64,000 bases of DNA, taken from assembly GCA_019722365.1 (NCBI GenBank), contig JADFUC010000232.1:186001-250000 (forward strand), in the 5' to 3' direction. The stretch comes from Lithospermum erythrorhizon. Its lineage: Eukaryota > Streptophyta > Magnoliopsida > Boraginales > Boraginaceae. Below, piece after piece: positions 36,566-49,100 of this stretch. Under the pieces are notes generated by a model. That model did not search any database. It was not told where the DNA came from and saw only the letters and a program-made list of their open reading frames with translations. Position numbers and translations under genes: made by a program. Every line of letters begins with the position of its first letter. The first letter of the stretch is position 1.

Positions 36566-37056
36566 TGATATATATACTATTTTGTGACATATCTTGGGTT
36601 ATGGGCAGCATGACATAGGCCACAAGTCTTAGTAGATGCGAGATGTTGTGTGATCTTATGAAGAAGAGATGCTTATGACCATTCGCCCAATGCTCACATA
36701 AATCTTGCATTGTCTGATTTCTCATTTGGTCAAATTCTTATTCACAGTACATTTTATATTCTTGTACTCATGCTCAGAAATCACCGGCTTGATCGTCGGA
36801 GTGTTTGTATTTACCCTCGTGGTCACACTTCCCAAGTCCGACTGACGGCGGGGCCGGAGGCCATTGGGCCGATAACATTGCGGTCTCCACTGAACCCATT
36901 TGTAGAAAGAAAGAAGCGGCATACGAATCGTCTTGGGAAGCAATTTCTGACTTGGAATTGACTCGATTCTTTGAAAGCCCGATTATCTAGAAATCAGGTT
37001 GTGGAAAGTCCATGTGAAACTTGTAATAATATATTCATAGTAGGTGGTACAAATCA
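36566..37056 (+). repeat. 3' LTR of the Gypsy element
   Basis: It begins TGATATATATACTATTTT after the purine-rich GAAGGGCAA and ends GGTACAAATCA. It matches the left LTR at 27482-27964 with many substitutions and small indels. Confidence 0.85.
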
Positions 37057-37061
37057 TTATC

Positions 37062-38698
37062 CATAATCGATTATAACTCAAATAAATCACTAATTTCCCG
37101 AGTCGAACCATGTAACTCTGTAGTCGTTATTATAATGCGGTCTCTTTGATATGTCTATGACATTAATAGTAGCTCTTTGAATCTTCGCTTGATGTTCGGC
37201 ACTTTGTCGTGATCACCTTATCTGTTCGACCCCCAGGTGAAGCCGTAATTACACCAATTTGTGAGTTTGTTCAGGTGTTCAATTTCAAAATCTACTGACC
37301 CAAGTCCTCACATTCATGACAACTAATTCCACTTCTACAACTCCGTTAAGTTCTGGTATTTCCGTATTAAATGTTGCTTGTCTATACCCATTGGCATTAT
37401 TGTCCTTTCATCGGCCATAATATAATTAACCCGAGGAAAACCATAATCGACCTGGCCAAACTACTTTAAAAAACTAATTAATTGTCAAAATAAATAGAAA
37501 ACTAAATTGTACAATTAGCATCATCAACAACAACAATATCGGATGCAAAATACCATGAATAAAACTGTAATTACAATATCATAATGTACTTAAAAATAAA
37601 ACTTTATTTAAAGGAAAAGAAAAAAAATTACTGGCTAAGCATCGAAATAGAAGCCGAGGAAGTGAAACTTGTTCGTCGATATAAATTTCATACAATTGGC
37701 ATCATTAGCGACAACGATGTCAATAAAAAATGCCCAAAATTTAAATGCAAAAATACCATAATCGGCTTACAAAAAAGCCAAGCCATTCAAAAAAAAGTAA
37801 GAAAAATTACCCGATGAGAATCAAAATTACCTCGTTCGGAAGAGCATTGTTGACGATGGTGGTGTAGTAGAGGCGAGAATTTGGGTCTTGAAGTCAAAAT
37901 TAACAACAAAACCATCACCAAATTAATTTCTAAATCATTCATAAAATTATTTCTAAACATTTTGATGCTCGAAATTAATAATGAAATTCAGGTTCTAAAA
38001 GTTAAATTGAAGTATTAATTAAAGTCGCCTTAAACTTACTTTAGTTTTAAACATCAATTAAGACTAAATAACAAATCAAATAGATACAAATTGATTTAGG
38101 AAGATTTACTGTTGGTTTGATTTAAAAATATACTGATTTGATGAGATAAAGGCGGAAATCAAAAAGTTAATGATTAATTTGAGGACAAAGAAGTTGTTTT
38201 TGGTTTGAAATGAAAGGAGTCTGAGATGGAGTTGAGGAGGAAAAGAATGAGATAATCTTGTTTGTTGTGATGGGAGGATGAAATTATTAAAATGGCATTT
38301 AGCATCGTAAATCTAGGAATACTTTAGTATCCTAAATTCGGACTCAGCGATACTCGTTTGTTTAAAAGATTAGTTTTATTTTTTAAATTTTTAATAGTTG
38401 AGCTTTGTCGTAAATATTTTTGTTTATTTTTATAATATTTATAAAATATATTTTAAAATCTTTTCATTGATATATTTTTATTAAAATATTATATATTACA
38501 AATAAAATATTTATGGTGATAATTTAAATATTAAAAAGTTAAAATTACAAACTTAAAAGCTGACAAAATCTTTTTAGTAACAAAGGAGTATAAAACAAAA
38601 TTCATAGCGGTTCTGAGCTCATTATTGGAGGCGGTCATCAAGTCATTAACCAATCAAATTTTTTTGAGTTTTACTTTCCCTAGAACAAGAAGCAAATC
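37062..38698. other. Intergenic, with a two-copy repeat
   Basis: This is AT-rich promoter-side DNA of the small Cys-rich gene. Two related segments about 180 bp apart (from about 37512 and 37691) share ACAATT.GCATCAT, ACAAC.AT.TC and AAATACCAT, suggesting a local duplication. The 77-codon frame at 37584-37817 overlaps this repeat and is Lys-rich with no motif. Confidence 0.4.
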
Positions 38699-39228
38699 AT
38701 GCATCTATGGCCATCTATGAAATTAAGAGACTCTTTCAAGAAGGAATACTTGAAGAAGATTGAATGGAATTCCCTTAAAATGAAGATGGACAAACAGATA
38801 AGAGATCATGAAGGAGAAAACGGTGTTTCTATTCACCAAAATCTACTAAATGATGGAAATTCACAGGAAGAAAATGGAGGTGGAAGTGTTGCTGGAATAT
38901 GCAGAGACTTGTTTTTTATTTTCTCTTGTTGTTATTGCTGCTTCTGCTGTGGAGGTAATTTACTTGCTAACATCTACTTCTTGCAACAATTTAACTTTTA
39001 AGGTTTTATTCTTAACTAGCTATATTTGTGTACAGTCCAACCTCTCCAAATATGTTCATGTATTTACAATATTTTTCATACAATTTATATAATGTAACTA
39101 TTAGTTTATACAAAATATTCACATTTGTCATTGACTCACGCTCCAAAAATTGTAAACATTTCTTCGACCAATTTTTTGTTTCAGCATGCGTTGACGAGGA
39201 AGGAAACTATGTGAGGAGAATTAGCTAA
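38699..39228 (+). CDS. Small cysteine-rich protein, function unknown
   Basis: Two exons, 38699-38954 and 39185-39228, join at G|GTAATT...TTTCAG|CA to give 99 residues. The N-terminal half is basic (KKEYLKKIEW, KMKMDKQ). A Gly/Glu/Asn linker is followed by a hydrophobic Cys cluster (FSCCYCCFCCG) and a short acidic tail (CVDEEGNYVRRIS). The Cys cluster at the end recalls plant CYSTM/PCM-type small membrane-associated proteins, but the pattern is not a clear match. If the intron is retained, the frame ends differently after 14 more codons. A second in-frame Met lies at codon 7 (38717). The spliced structure is preferred because exon phase and both splice sites fit. Confidence 0.55.
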
Positions 39229-41403
39229 ACATTGGATGCTTGATGATGGAAAATTGAACACTTATTTTCTCTTATTTTAATTAAATGTGAATTTAATGGT
39301 GCATTTACATTCTTTTTACCTTTTTTTAGTAGTGTATTTATATTACATTGCATTCATGTGTTAGATGGTAATCATATTTCCACGAATCGAAAGCATGCGA
39401 TGTGTGTTTGTTTTTTTCTAAAAAACGAGCATTCATGGAGTACGTTCGCCTGTCGCTCGAGCGCAATCAATGAGTGTTACGCACATCGCATGAATGCACC
39501 ATAAAAATAGTACTTACCGATTAATAGTGATTTTTCTGGATCGAATTCGCCAATGCTCCAGCCTCTAAGTAGCCAAATACGTTGAAAAAACATAACAATG
39601 ACATTAGATCATTGTCTAGTACTCCGTAATAGACATTGGAGCCGTCTTAATTTTGTATATTAGTACTAAATTAGTCATGATTTTACCTGTTAAAGTGATC
39701 TAAAATATATTTTATTAAATTTAGGTATTAAAAAAAAATACATTTTTGAGTCCATGTGACTATTTGAAATGTTAAAAGGTTCGGGTATCGATTTAAAAAT
39801 ATTGTTTCAGCTCAGGTGTCTTTGTCAAATTAAGCCTTCAATTTCTTTTCTAATAACCTAGATTAACACATTTTACTATCTTTATTGACACGTAAATTTA
39901 TGATCTTGTTAATTTTTTTTTAAAAACCAAAGCTTTATTTTTTTGGAAATCAACTCCCAAAAAATAAGTTCGATTCTGAATTGCTCTTACATTTGATCTG
40001 TTTGGATTGAAGTGAGTGAATGTAGATTAAATTCTAAGTTCATATGTTCATATTTTCTAGTTTTTATATTCAATTAAGTTAGTGGAGGTTAAATGATTCA
40101 CGCTCATTTTTATTAACTCCCAATGTGGGCTGTAATATAGATGAATGATATTTATGATTATATACTCATATTGCAGTTTAGTTCACCTTGAACAAATGAA
40201 ACAATATTCAAACAACATTTCAAACATTCGCTTAGATTCACCTCAACTACCCTAGCCTAGGTTCACCCAATCCGAGTGAAAATTGCTTCACGGTGTTTCA
40301 AAATTAAATTCGATTAGGCGAGGAACTTGAAAAAATAGAAAGTTGAGGGGTGAAATTGAAAATTAACCCACCCTCACAATTTTGTAGTTATTATTTTTTT
40401 ATTGTCCTCCCAAAGTCAAAGAATTGCAGCCGCCCACCACCTCCAGCTATTTCTCTCCCCCACCCTTCAACAACCTCTTCCACAACTCAGAAATTCAGTT
40501 AAGTTTTTTTTCATTTCTTTTTCATTTTCATAATTTTAATTCAGTTATGCATTTTTTATATTTTGTAGTATTATTAGTTGTGATATTAAATTTGTAGTAA
40601 TATAATTGAATCTGGACAAAAAAATAACCCCCCCCCCCCCCAAATCACTGACGTAATATCCATGCATTGTTTCATTATAGCCAAATTTCGACCAAAAAAG
40701 TGTTGGTAGGGGACACTTTCTATGTTGACTAGAAACAATATTCCACATTTCTTACTCAGTTGCTAGTATGATTGGATTTCTGAAATTTGTTTTGGACTAA
40801 AAGATAATGTTTTTCTTGTCGCATTCATATTTAGATAAGTGAAAGTTCTTGGTGCTTAAGGGACGATTTGATTATTGAGTTTAATGTCTGGAGTTAAGTA
40901 GTCAGCATCACAATGGTGTAATTTTCTTGAACTAGAATGCTATAGGGTAGTAGAACAAACTTATTTGAAGTGCTAAATTTTTTTTGACGCTTTTGACTTG
41001 TTAAGTTAAGCTTGCAGTAGATGAACTAGGGAGGGATGGGATGCTGCTGCCGCCTCTAAACAACGTAAAAACAAACTTTTGTAGTTCGCCTTCCATGATT
41101 TTAATTCCTGGTTCCGCCTATTAAATTTGATATTGATGGAAGCAATCTCGAGTGTTAGATATATGTGTGGGATTATTATGTGCAAAGGTGCTGTGGTGAA
41201 TGCCTGGATGTGGCACTCAATAATTGTGCTGAAATTTGCCAATGTGGGGATTGAATAATAGTAGTACCCTTTGTCCCTTTTAGCTGTTTTCTAATAAGCA
41301 ATGCTTAGTACTTGTTTGGTCATTTATCAAGCGTTTTTTTTGTTTCTCTGATTGTGCAGGCCGTAAGCTAGCAACTGCTGATTTTTATATTCGTACACAT
41401 CAC
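39229..41403. promoter_or_regulatory. Intergenic region and 5' leader of the IPMI small-subunit gene
   Basis: A CT-rich leader at about 40425-40497 is followed by a possible donor (TTCA|GTTAAG at 40498). A good acceptor (TTGTGCAG) ends at 41359, 44 bases before the start codon, so a leader intron of about 860 bp is likely. The intron contains a run of 12 C at 40628-40639. The stretch 39229-40400 shows no gene. Confidence 0.4.
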
Positions 41404-42162
41404 ATGGCAGCATCTTCAGCCTTATTCCGTCCCACCCCAACCTCTACCTTGACGGTTTCACGGCCTTGTTCCACTGCATTTTCTCCACTGTCCTCCTTGA
41501 AAGTCCCCTCAAACTCTCCTAACCATCCTTTCAAAACCTTCAAATCCGAACCCGCCCGTCCACATATTTCTCCATTGTTCTGTGCCACCAATTCTACCTC
41601 CACTCCTTCATCCACCACCTTCCATGGCCTCTGCTATGTTGTTGGCGATAACATTGACACTGACCAAATCATCCCCGCGGAATACCTCACTTTAGTCCCT
41701 TCCAACCCAGAAGAATACAAAAAACTTGGGTCATATGCCATGTGTGGCCTCCCTTCTACCTATGAGACCCGCTTCGTTGACCCTGATGAGTTCACATCCA
41801 AATACACCATTATAATTGCGGGTGACAACTTCGGTTGTGGATCATCACGTGAGCACGCGCCAGTTGCTCTAGGTGCAGCTGGGACTGTCGCTGTGGTGGC
41901 AGAGTCTTATGCCCGGATTTTCTTTAGAAACTCAGTGGCAACAGGAGAGGTTTATCCATTCGATTCCGAGGGTAGATTGTGCGAGGAGTGCAAGACTGGG
42001 GATGTTGTGACTATTGAATTGGGACAAAATAAGTTGATCAATCATACTAGTGGGAAAGAGTATACATTGAAGCCTATTGGGGATGCTGGCCCCGTTATTG
42101 AGGCTGGCGGTATCTTTGCCTATGCGAGGAAAGCTGGCATGATCCCTACTCGGGTTGATTAG
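41404..42162 (+). CDS. IPMI SSU: 3-isopropylmalate dehydratase small subunit, plastid
   Basis: This is one exon of 252 residues. Residues 1-65 are rich in Ser, Thr and Pro with few acids, a chloroplast transit peptide. The swivel domain follows: GDNIDTDQIIPAEYL, then the substrate-selecting loop with LGSYAMCGLP, then GDNFGCGSSREHAPVAL, the aconitase/LeuD signature, and a C-terminal PVIEAGGIFAYARKAGM. The small subunit pairs with an Fe-S large subunit (LeuC type) in the plastid. It isomerises 2-isopropylmalate to 3-isopropylmalate in leucine synthesis, and some plant forms also act in methionine-chain elongation. The frame is intact. It converges with the AsnRS gene, the ends being about 1 kb apart. 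Confidence 0.96.
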   Translation: MAASSALFRPTPTSTLTVSRPCSTAFSPLSSLKVPSNSPNHPFKTFKSEPARPHISPLFCATNSTSTPSSTTFHGLCYVVGDNIDTDQIIPAEYLTLVPSNPEEYKKLGSYAMCGLPSTYETRFVDPDEFTSKYTIIIAGDNFGCGSSREHAPVALGAAGTVAVVAESYARIFFRNSVATGEVYPFDSEGRLCEECKTGDVVTIELGQNKLINHTSGKEYTLKPIGDAGPVIEAGGIFAYARKAGMIPTRVD

Positions 42163-43138
42163 ACAGTAATGGAGGTAAATGATAATGGAATTACTCAAAC
42201 TTCAAACTGGGCATCGCTTAATATTTGTTTAGTCACTTGTCTTGCTATTTATTTTGATGAGGTGGTCTGTAGGTTTGCTGGGATCCCGACGTCGGATTAT
42301 CTCTTGATGGATAGAAAGATACTACATATGTTGCTCTTCTTACAACTGTAGTTCCGTCTGTTTTATTGCTACTACTATATTTAATCTTAGCTCTTGCTAG
42401 ATTAATACCACCTGTAGCTTCATACATTTCTGTTCTTGATGTCAGAATAATGGAAAAACTTACTATGTGAGTATCATTACTTGCTGTCTAAAACCGAAAC
42501 CGAATAATTTTTATCGGTTTGATTTTTTTTCTTACCATTTCAGTTTGATCTCATTTTTTTTCCAACCAACTCTGTAAAAATTCGGTTCGATTCGGTTCAA
42601 ATAACATCCCTAGTGTTCTTTTTAATTGCTTAAATTGTATGTTTCATCTTAGATAATTATCACAATTTTTCACATCAAATAATTATATGGTAAAAGCAAA
42701 CTCAATGCTATCCATTAAGGGCATTGTTTGAACATTGTTGGATTTCAACAATGTTTTTGCTGTCCACTATGGTCATATCTATAAGATTTATGATCATTTG
42801 GCCACATTGAGCTTGAATTTATAAATTTTAGGCCACAACCATATAAATTTTAGGCTAAAAATTGCATTCAGCTGAAGAGGTAAACTCTTTACCAACAAAT
42901 ACTTTACAAGGTTCCAAATTTACATATTCCTTACTTCAGTAAGATAAACTTCAAAATTCCTAAATTCATAAATCTATGGGGGCATTTGCAAGGGGCTCTA
43001 GTTGATGTTCCAGCCACACCTTGCAATTTAAGATTTTCATAGTTCTCTACACATCTTATGGAATAAGAAATCCAACTGAAAAAAGATAGGTTTTCTTTTA
43101 AATACATGCAACAAGAGCTGAAGTGTGATATCACTGCT
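42163..43138. other. Intergenic between convergent IPMI and AsnRS genes
   Basis: This holds the 3' untranslated regions of both genes. A short palindrome-rich patch with repeated CGGTT(T/C)GATT occurs at about 42514-42600. No gene is seen. Confidence 0.5.
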
Positions 43139-46100
43139 TCAAAATTCGGCTGAGCCAGGAGCTCTCGGGAAAGGGATGGCGTCCCTGATGTTGTCGATTC
43201 CAGTGGCAAATTGCACTAGCCTCTCAAAGCCAAGCCCAAATCCTGCATGAGGAACTGCCGGAAGAAGAGGTGGTCACCTCACTAGAAAGATTTATGTTCT
43301 AAGATCTAATAGGAGTGAAGAGATAGAATTATCGCACATCCCAAAAGAAAAGGCAGCTTGCATGGTTACCGAAAAGCAAATCTAACAGAAAATGTCTCAC
43401 CTGATCCATAACGTCGCAAATCAAGATACCACCAATAACTTTCTTTGTTTAGTTTTAAGTCATCCAGTCGTTCTTCCAAGTATTCAAGTCGTTCCTCTCG
43501 TTGGCTCCCCCCTATGAGTTCACCAACCTGAACGGTTCAAAAAAAGAAAACGGAACATAAATATAGTTGACATGTAGCAGTTCCGATCTCAGTAAATAGA
43601 TTATCTTGGGCATATGTTCATATATGAAGGATCCCAAGGCCCCGTTCAGCAGTTATCATCCAAATTGAGTATCAAATAAGAAAACCGACTATTAATACTA
43701 TTCTGGCATTAAACACATCAAGCTACTCATCTAGCTAGAAGACTGTGGTATGCAGAATTATAGTAGATCTATTTCTTCTTTTTTTGGTGTTACCCCTTGT
43801 GAGATTGATTCAAGGCCGCTACACCCACCCCAAACAGGCCTCAAAAAAAAAAACCGACCACCACCGTAACTCCCTTTCTGATCTGCATCACAATAAAAGG
43901 AATGAAGACGTAAAGGAAATACCCGAGGAACCAGCAAGTCCATGGCTGCAACCGTTTTACCATCATCATTTCTCCGCATATAGAATGCCTTGATCTCCTG
44001 CAATTTTGTTTCAGTTATCAGTTTCATTAATAAATTATTATATCGACCGATTATCCAAGTCTTTTTACCTTAGGATAATCCCTTATAATAACAGGGCAAC
44101 CATCAAAGGCCTCCTCTGTGATAAAACGTTCATGCTCACTTTGCAAGTCACATCCCCATTTGACCTATTAAATAGACGAAGCATCTTGGATCACTAAATG
44201 TACTAGAAGTAGTTTATACCATGAAGTTTAAAGAAAGGCCTCTCTTGAAAATGAAAAAAGAAGTAAACAAGCTATAGAAGAGTGCAAACTATGAGACCGA
44301 AAATGTAACCAATTTGGTAATGAGTGGACTGAAGCGCACAAGTATCTACACATTTACAGATATACCTAAACTATATATATCCATCTTCACAAATATCTAT
44401 ATTATATATAAAGAGAGAGTGCAGATTACCGGAAATTCAAATTTTTTGTTCGATTGTAATAAAAGATCAACCGCATCAGTATAGGTCAATTGGACGAAAT
44501 TCTTCTCAGCAACATTCTGTAAGACAAGTGAAACTAAGGCTTAACATTCATAAGGCTTAGGAAACAAATGGTCGACACTGATAACATATTGACCAATTCT
44601 ATTTAAACAATATCCATACCATAGTGTTGGATAGTTCGAAAGAAAATATGGGTGAAAAGAATAACGTACACTGAGTCTCTGAATGATTCCTTTCTCAATC
44701 CATGTATTGAAAAAATCCATATCCTCCTGGCAATTATCTAGGATATATTGCACCTTCCATCAAAAGGAATAAATCACATCAATCTCAAAAGAGATAAACT
44801 ACATAACTAGTGAAATAATACATGTTGGACATATGACAACCAACAGGAAGTGAAGAGTAACATACTACGTACTGGAGATAGGCAGTAGCACAGGCCATGT
44901 CATCATCTAGGTCAGCGAAAGCAAGCTCCGGTTCGATCATCTTAAAAAACGAGGTCATTAGTTACTCGTAAGTAATGACCTATCTTTCACAAAATATGTG
45001 CAAGAGAAAGCTACTATACAATAGAAAAAGACAAAGACATGAAAGAGATCCAACAATGATAGTGTCGCAGAATCTATACCCAGAATTCAGCCAAGTGTCT
45101 GGAAGTGTTCGAATTTTCAGCTCTAAAAGTGGGACCAAATGTATAAACCTGCAGAATTCACATGAGAGCTTAACAGTTTAATCGCATAAGAATGTTACTA
45201 GTGCAATTTTACAAGGAAAAAAAGTGGCTGATGGTGAAGAATTAGAAAAGAGGGATTGACAAAAAAATGGAAAGGGCATATGAGAAGAATATATGATTAT
45301 ACGTACGAAAGGTAGAGGAAAGATGAAAACTAGAATGACACGAACAAGGGCATACATCTGATAGAGCAGTGGCATATGTTTCAGCATTGAGTTGTCCAGA
45401 CACTGTTAAGAAAGCTGGTTTCCCAAAGAAGTCCTGTCATGTGATACAAGCAAGCTAGATAATTTAATAACTTATGTTTGCTAACATAATAAGGTAGAGC
45501 TAATGATCATATCCCCACCGGGCGTTGAAAATCCCTATGATAAGCTTCCCACCGGTCTAAAACCACCCCTTCAGCATGCAAGGATTGACTAACTACTTCA
45601 AATCACCAAAATCCATGGTAAAATAGAAGTGTCATTTTACTTTTAGAAAGGAGAGAGTGAGAGACGTACTAAAACAAAAACCTCGAAAAATTTTATCCTA
45701 CAGAGATTCTCCAGGAAAGAAACAGAAAGTAAATATCTGTCATATATACACTACCTTTGCTTCTTATCTATAATGAAGTAGCAGATAGTGTTTGTCTTTC
45801 AAATGCACAGAGGATTCTTCAAGACTTTGACATCACTTACTTGTGACCAATCAATTGAACCATCACCATTAGTAGGTATAGCAGCCAGAGGAGAATTAGA
45901 GTGATCTCTTGAGCTTGGTACCTGACAGATGAACAAAAACCAAGTACATCAGGGGCTTTCTAAATCTGAAAGTTTGGAACAGCTACCGATTGAGCTGCAT
46001 CAGCTGTGTATTTCTGATCTCCTTACAAAACAATAGCAGATTGAAGAAGACATAAATCATGCATGATAAATGTAGCTTACTAAAATTGCATCAATAATTT

Positions 46101-49100
46101 TAAATCCAATTCCAGGACATAAAATAATAGATGCAACTAAAACTAATCTTTGATGTTTGCAATGGTTAGAAGAAAACAATAGTTCACATCAGGAGGAGGA
46201 AGCAACCAATCAATCATATCTGAAATACAGATCCTTTTTGTATGTTGCAGAGTCAGTACAGAATGGTTCCTACGACACCTTAATTCCCTGTCAGCATATC
46301 TTGACAATCTTAGAGATTACCTTAGTCAATCTGGACTACTGAGTCCATCGACCTTTTCATTTGACTCATGTAGTTTTCTACCAAAAAGCTCATATCAGTG
46401 TTCAATATTGCTAAAGTTGTAAAGTACCGGTCTATGGAATGAGTAACAATTTCAGAACAAGTGAACCCGCCAGAGAAAGTAATGAAACATTTTGAGAGTA
46501 ACCCTAACACACATCTCATAATTTCATGCCATAGATCAGAAAGTTGGCCAGAGGTTCAAGTGATAGGAAGATATCAGCCCCAAAGACTAAAGATGGGTGA
46601 AAGACAAATAAAGAACATTCATGGCGATGGTTAAACCAAATGCAAGTAATCTACATAGGCATCCTTCAACAATAACAAGGGGTAAGAAATCAGAAAATGA
46701 AAGACGACTGCATACCAGAGTAGTGACACAGAATTGTTCACCAGCTCCTTCACAATCTGAAGCTGTAATGATTGGACTTGAGATCCAAACAAAGCCATTT
46801 TCTTGGAAAAACTTGTGTGTAGCATAAGACAAAGCATTCCTCACCCTTGCTACCTAATATATTCCCACAAGATATCACCATGACAGCTAAGAGACATTAC
46901 GATGTCACACTTAATTATGACATAATAGATGTGCATATCCAAACAGTCAATTTTTTTGGAGAAATGATAAAGATGCTCCAAGGATAATGGTTGAGGATTT
47001 CTCCCCCCTCGATATAAATGATAATCATTAAAATAAAAGTAGAAGCCTACCGCACCGAAAGTATTTGTTCTAGGACGAAGATGAGCTTTAGTTCTCAAAA
47101 ATTCTCTGGTGACCCTCTTTTTCTGGATGGGGAAGGTATTGTCACTCTTCCCAACCTGTAGAAATAATTTATGTCGATGAGACAGGTCACACATCCATAT
47201 TAGGACAATGACTTCAGTTATGGTCGAACCAGTTAGTTATTACGAATGGAAAATATTGACAGACTAACACGTCTAGAAAGTCAACCAGCACTGTATGCTT
47301 GTACTTCAAAATTAACAACCTCGTAGGAAATGAGATGCAGTAAACTGAAAAACAGAAAGATATTGATTACCAATATGAGTTTTTCAACTTTGAGTTCCAC
47401 TTTCTGCTTTGATCCTTGGCTGTTTACCACAATACCTTGTACCCATACAGATGCGCCAGTAGAGACCAACCCACTCTCAACCTGAAAATTGTAATACATA
47501 ATATGTTAACAATACATTAATAAGGTGCTAACACCACTTGAAGTTATATTTATGCATAAGAAGGTTACTTGGCAGAATCAGTCGAAAAAAGTTATCAAGA
47601 TCCCTTGGAACCATAAATGCAAGGGAAAGCTCTACAATGAAGCAACTAATAGATGCAAATTTTTAGTCAATCAAAATATGTGAGTCACATAATTACAAAT
47701 GATAACTGTGATCAAACTGGAACAATCAATCACTTCTAGTTCATAAACGAAAGATTCCTGCAACAAACCTTAAAAGAATAAACAAAAGAAAAATCCTGAT
47801 CAAACATCAATATATACTTCATCAGTTCATAATAAATGAACCTTTAACAATGCACATTGTAAGATACAGTAACAAATTCCAAATACTATTTGTCAAAGTA
47901 CCTGATCGTACCCTTCAGTATCTGAACTCAGCACACATTGCATATTCGAAAGACATGAACCATCGTTGACCTGTCCAAGCATAAAAATCCCATCTTTACT
48001 AAAAAGCATGAATTACTAGCACAACTCCAACTTTAGTATCATGTATCATTCTCCCTCCATCCAAAAAAGATTGTCAGTTGGCAAACTTAACAAATTTTGC
48101 CTCCATAATTGACACATGTAACTTAATATTAACAAACTTTCTCCAGTTTGATCTTCAATCTTAAAAAATTAATAAACTTTGTACCATTAATCAATACATA
48201 TGACTACCATTTGAATACAAATTATCACTTCAATATAAAACACATTAAAATACTGTCATTTGACGCATTTTCACCAAACATCACATAGCATATATAAAAA
48301 AAATACTATAGCTCAAAATTAAAAGCGCAACCATCAAAATTCAAAAATGGACAATCTTTTCGGGACATAGAAACAAACCAATCTGATACACCAAAACTAC
48401 AAATGTAACACTACTTTGAGCTCTAAGAGTTCTAACCCATCCTTGGACCACCAAACTCTGACTCAACAAGTCCATATATAACCTCGATTAGAATCAAAAT
48501 TATCAATTTAATATTAAAACACATTAAAAATTCTACCTTTTAGCTTTTTTTTTCAGCAAACACTATACACCATATAGAAAAATACTATACCCCAAAATTT
48601 AAAAACCCAACAAGCAATAAAAAAACTGGACAATCCTTTTGAGACAGAGTAAGTACACCAATCAACCCAAATAAACATATACACTAACAAATTCATTACA
48701 ACTACAAATACCTCAATAAATGTAATACTACTCCGAGCTCTAAGAGTCCTGACCGAACTATCAAAACTAAAAACTGGACAATCTTTTTGAGAAAAAGTAA
48801 GTATAACAATAAACCCAAATAAACATTTACAATAACAAATTCATTACAACAACAAATACCTCAATAAATTCATTATAACCACAAATACCTCAATAAATAT
48901 AACACTACTTGAGCTCTAAGAGTCCTAAGCCAACTATCAAAACTCAAAAATGGACAATCTTTTTGAGACAAAGTAAGTATACCAATAAACCCAAATAAAC
49001 AGTTACACTAACAAATTCATTACAACCACAAATACCTCAATAACAACCACAAATACCTCAATAAATATAACACTACTTGAGCTCTAAGAGTCCTAAGCCA

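Larger units (their letters stand above)
27482..37056 (+). mobile_element. Old Ty3/Gypsy LTR retrotransposon, Tat/Retand-like, complete but inactivated
   Basis: The element is about 9.6 kb with direct LTRs of 483 and 491 bp. Its order is LTR, PBS (TGGCGCC), gag, protease/RT/RNase H, integrase, a 3.4-kb region with minus-strand coding traces, LTR. Integrase downstream of RT/RNase H defines Ty3/Gypsy. The TGGCGCC site and a long region with antisense coding traces after pol suggest the Tat (Retand/Ogre-like) branch; this assignment is inferred. The candidate target duplication is TTATA at 27477-27481 and TTATC at 37057-37061, one mismatch. Many stops and frameshifts in every domain and strong LTR divergence show an ancient insertion. 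Confidence 0.85.

Noticed and set aside
40628..40639. Run of C as a functional element
   Set aside because: A homopolymer in a probable leader intron; its length may be a sequencing effect.
41400..41618. 72-codon minus-strand frame
   Set aside because: It is the antisense of the transit peptide of the IPMI gene.
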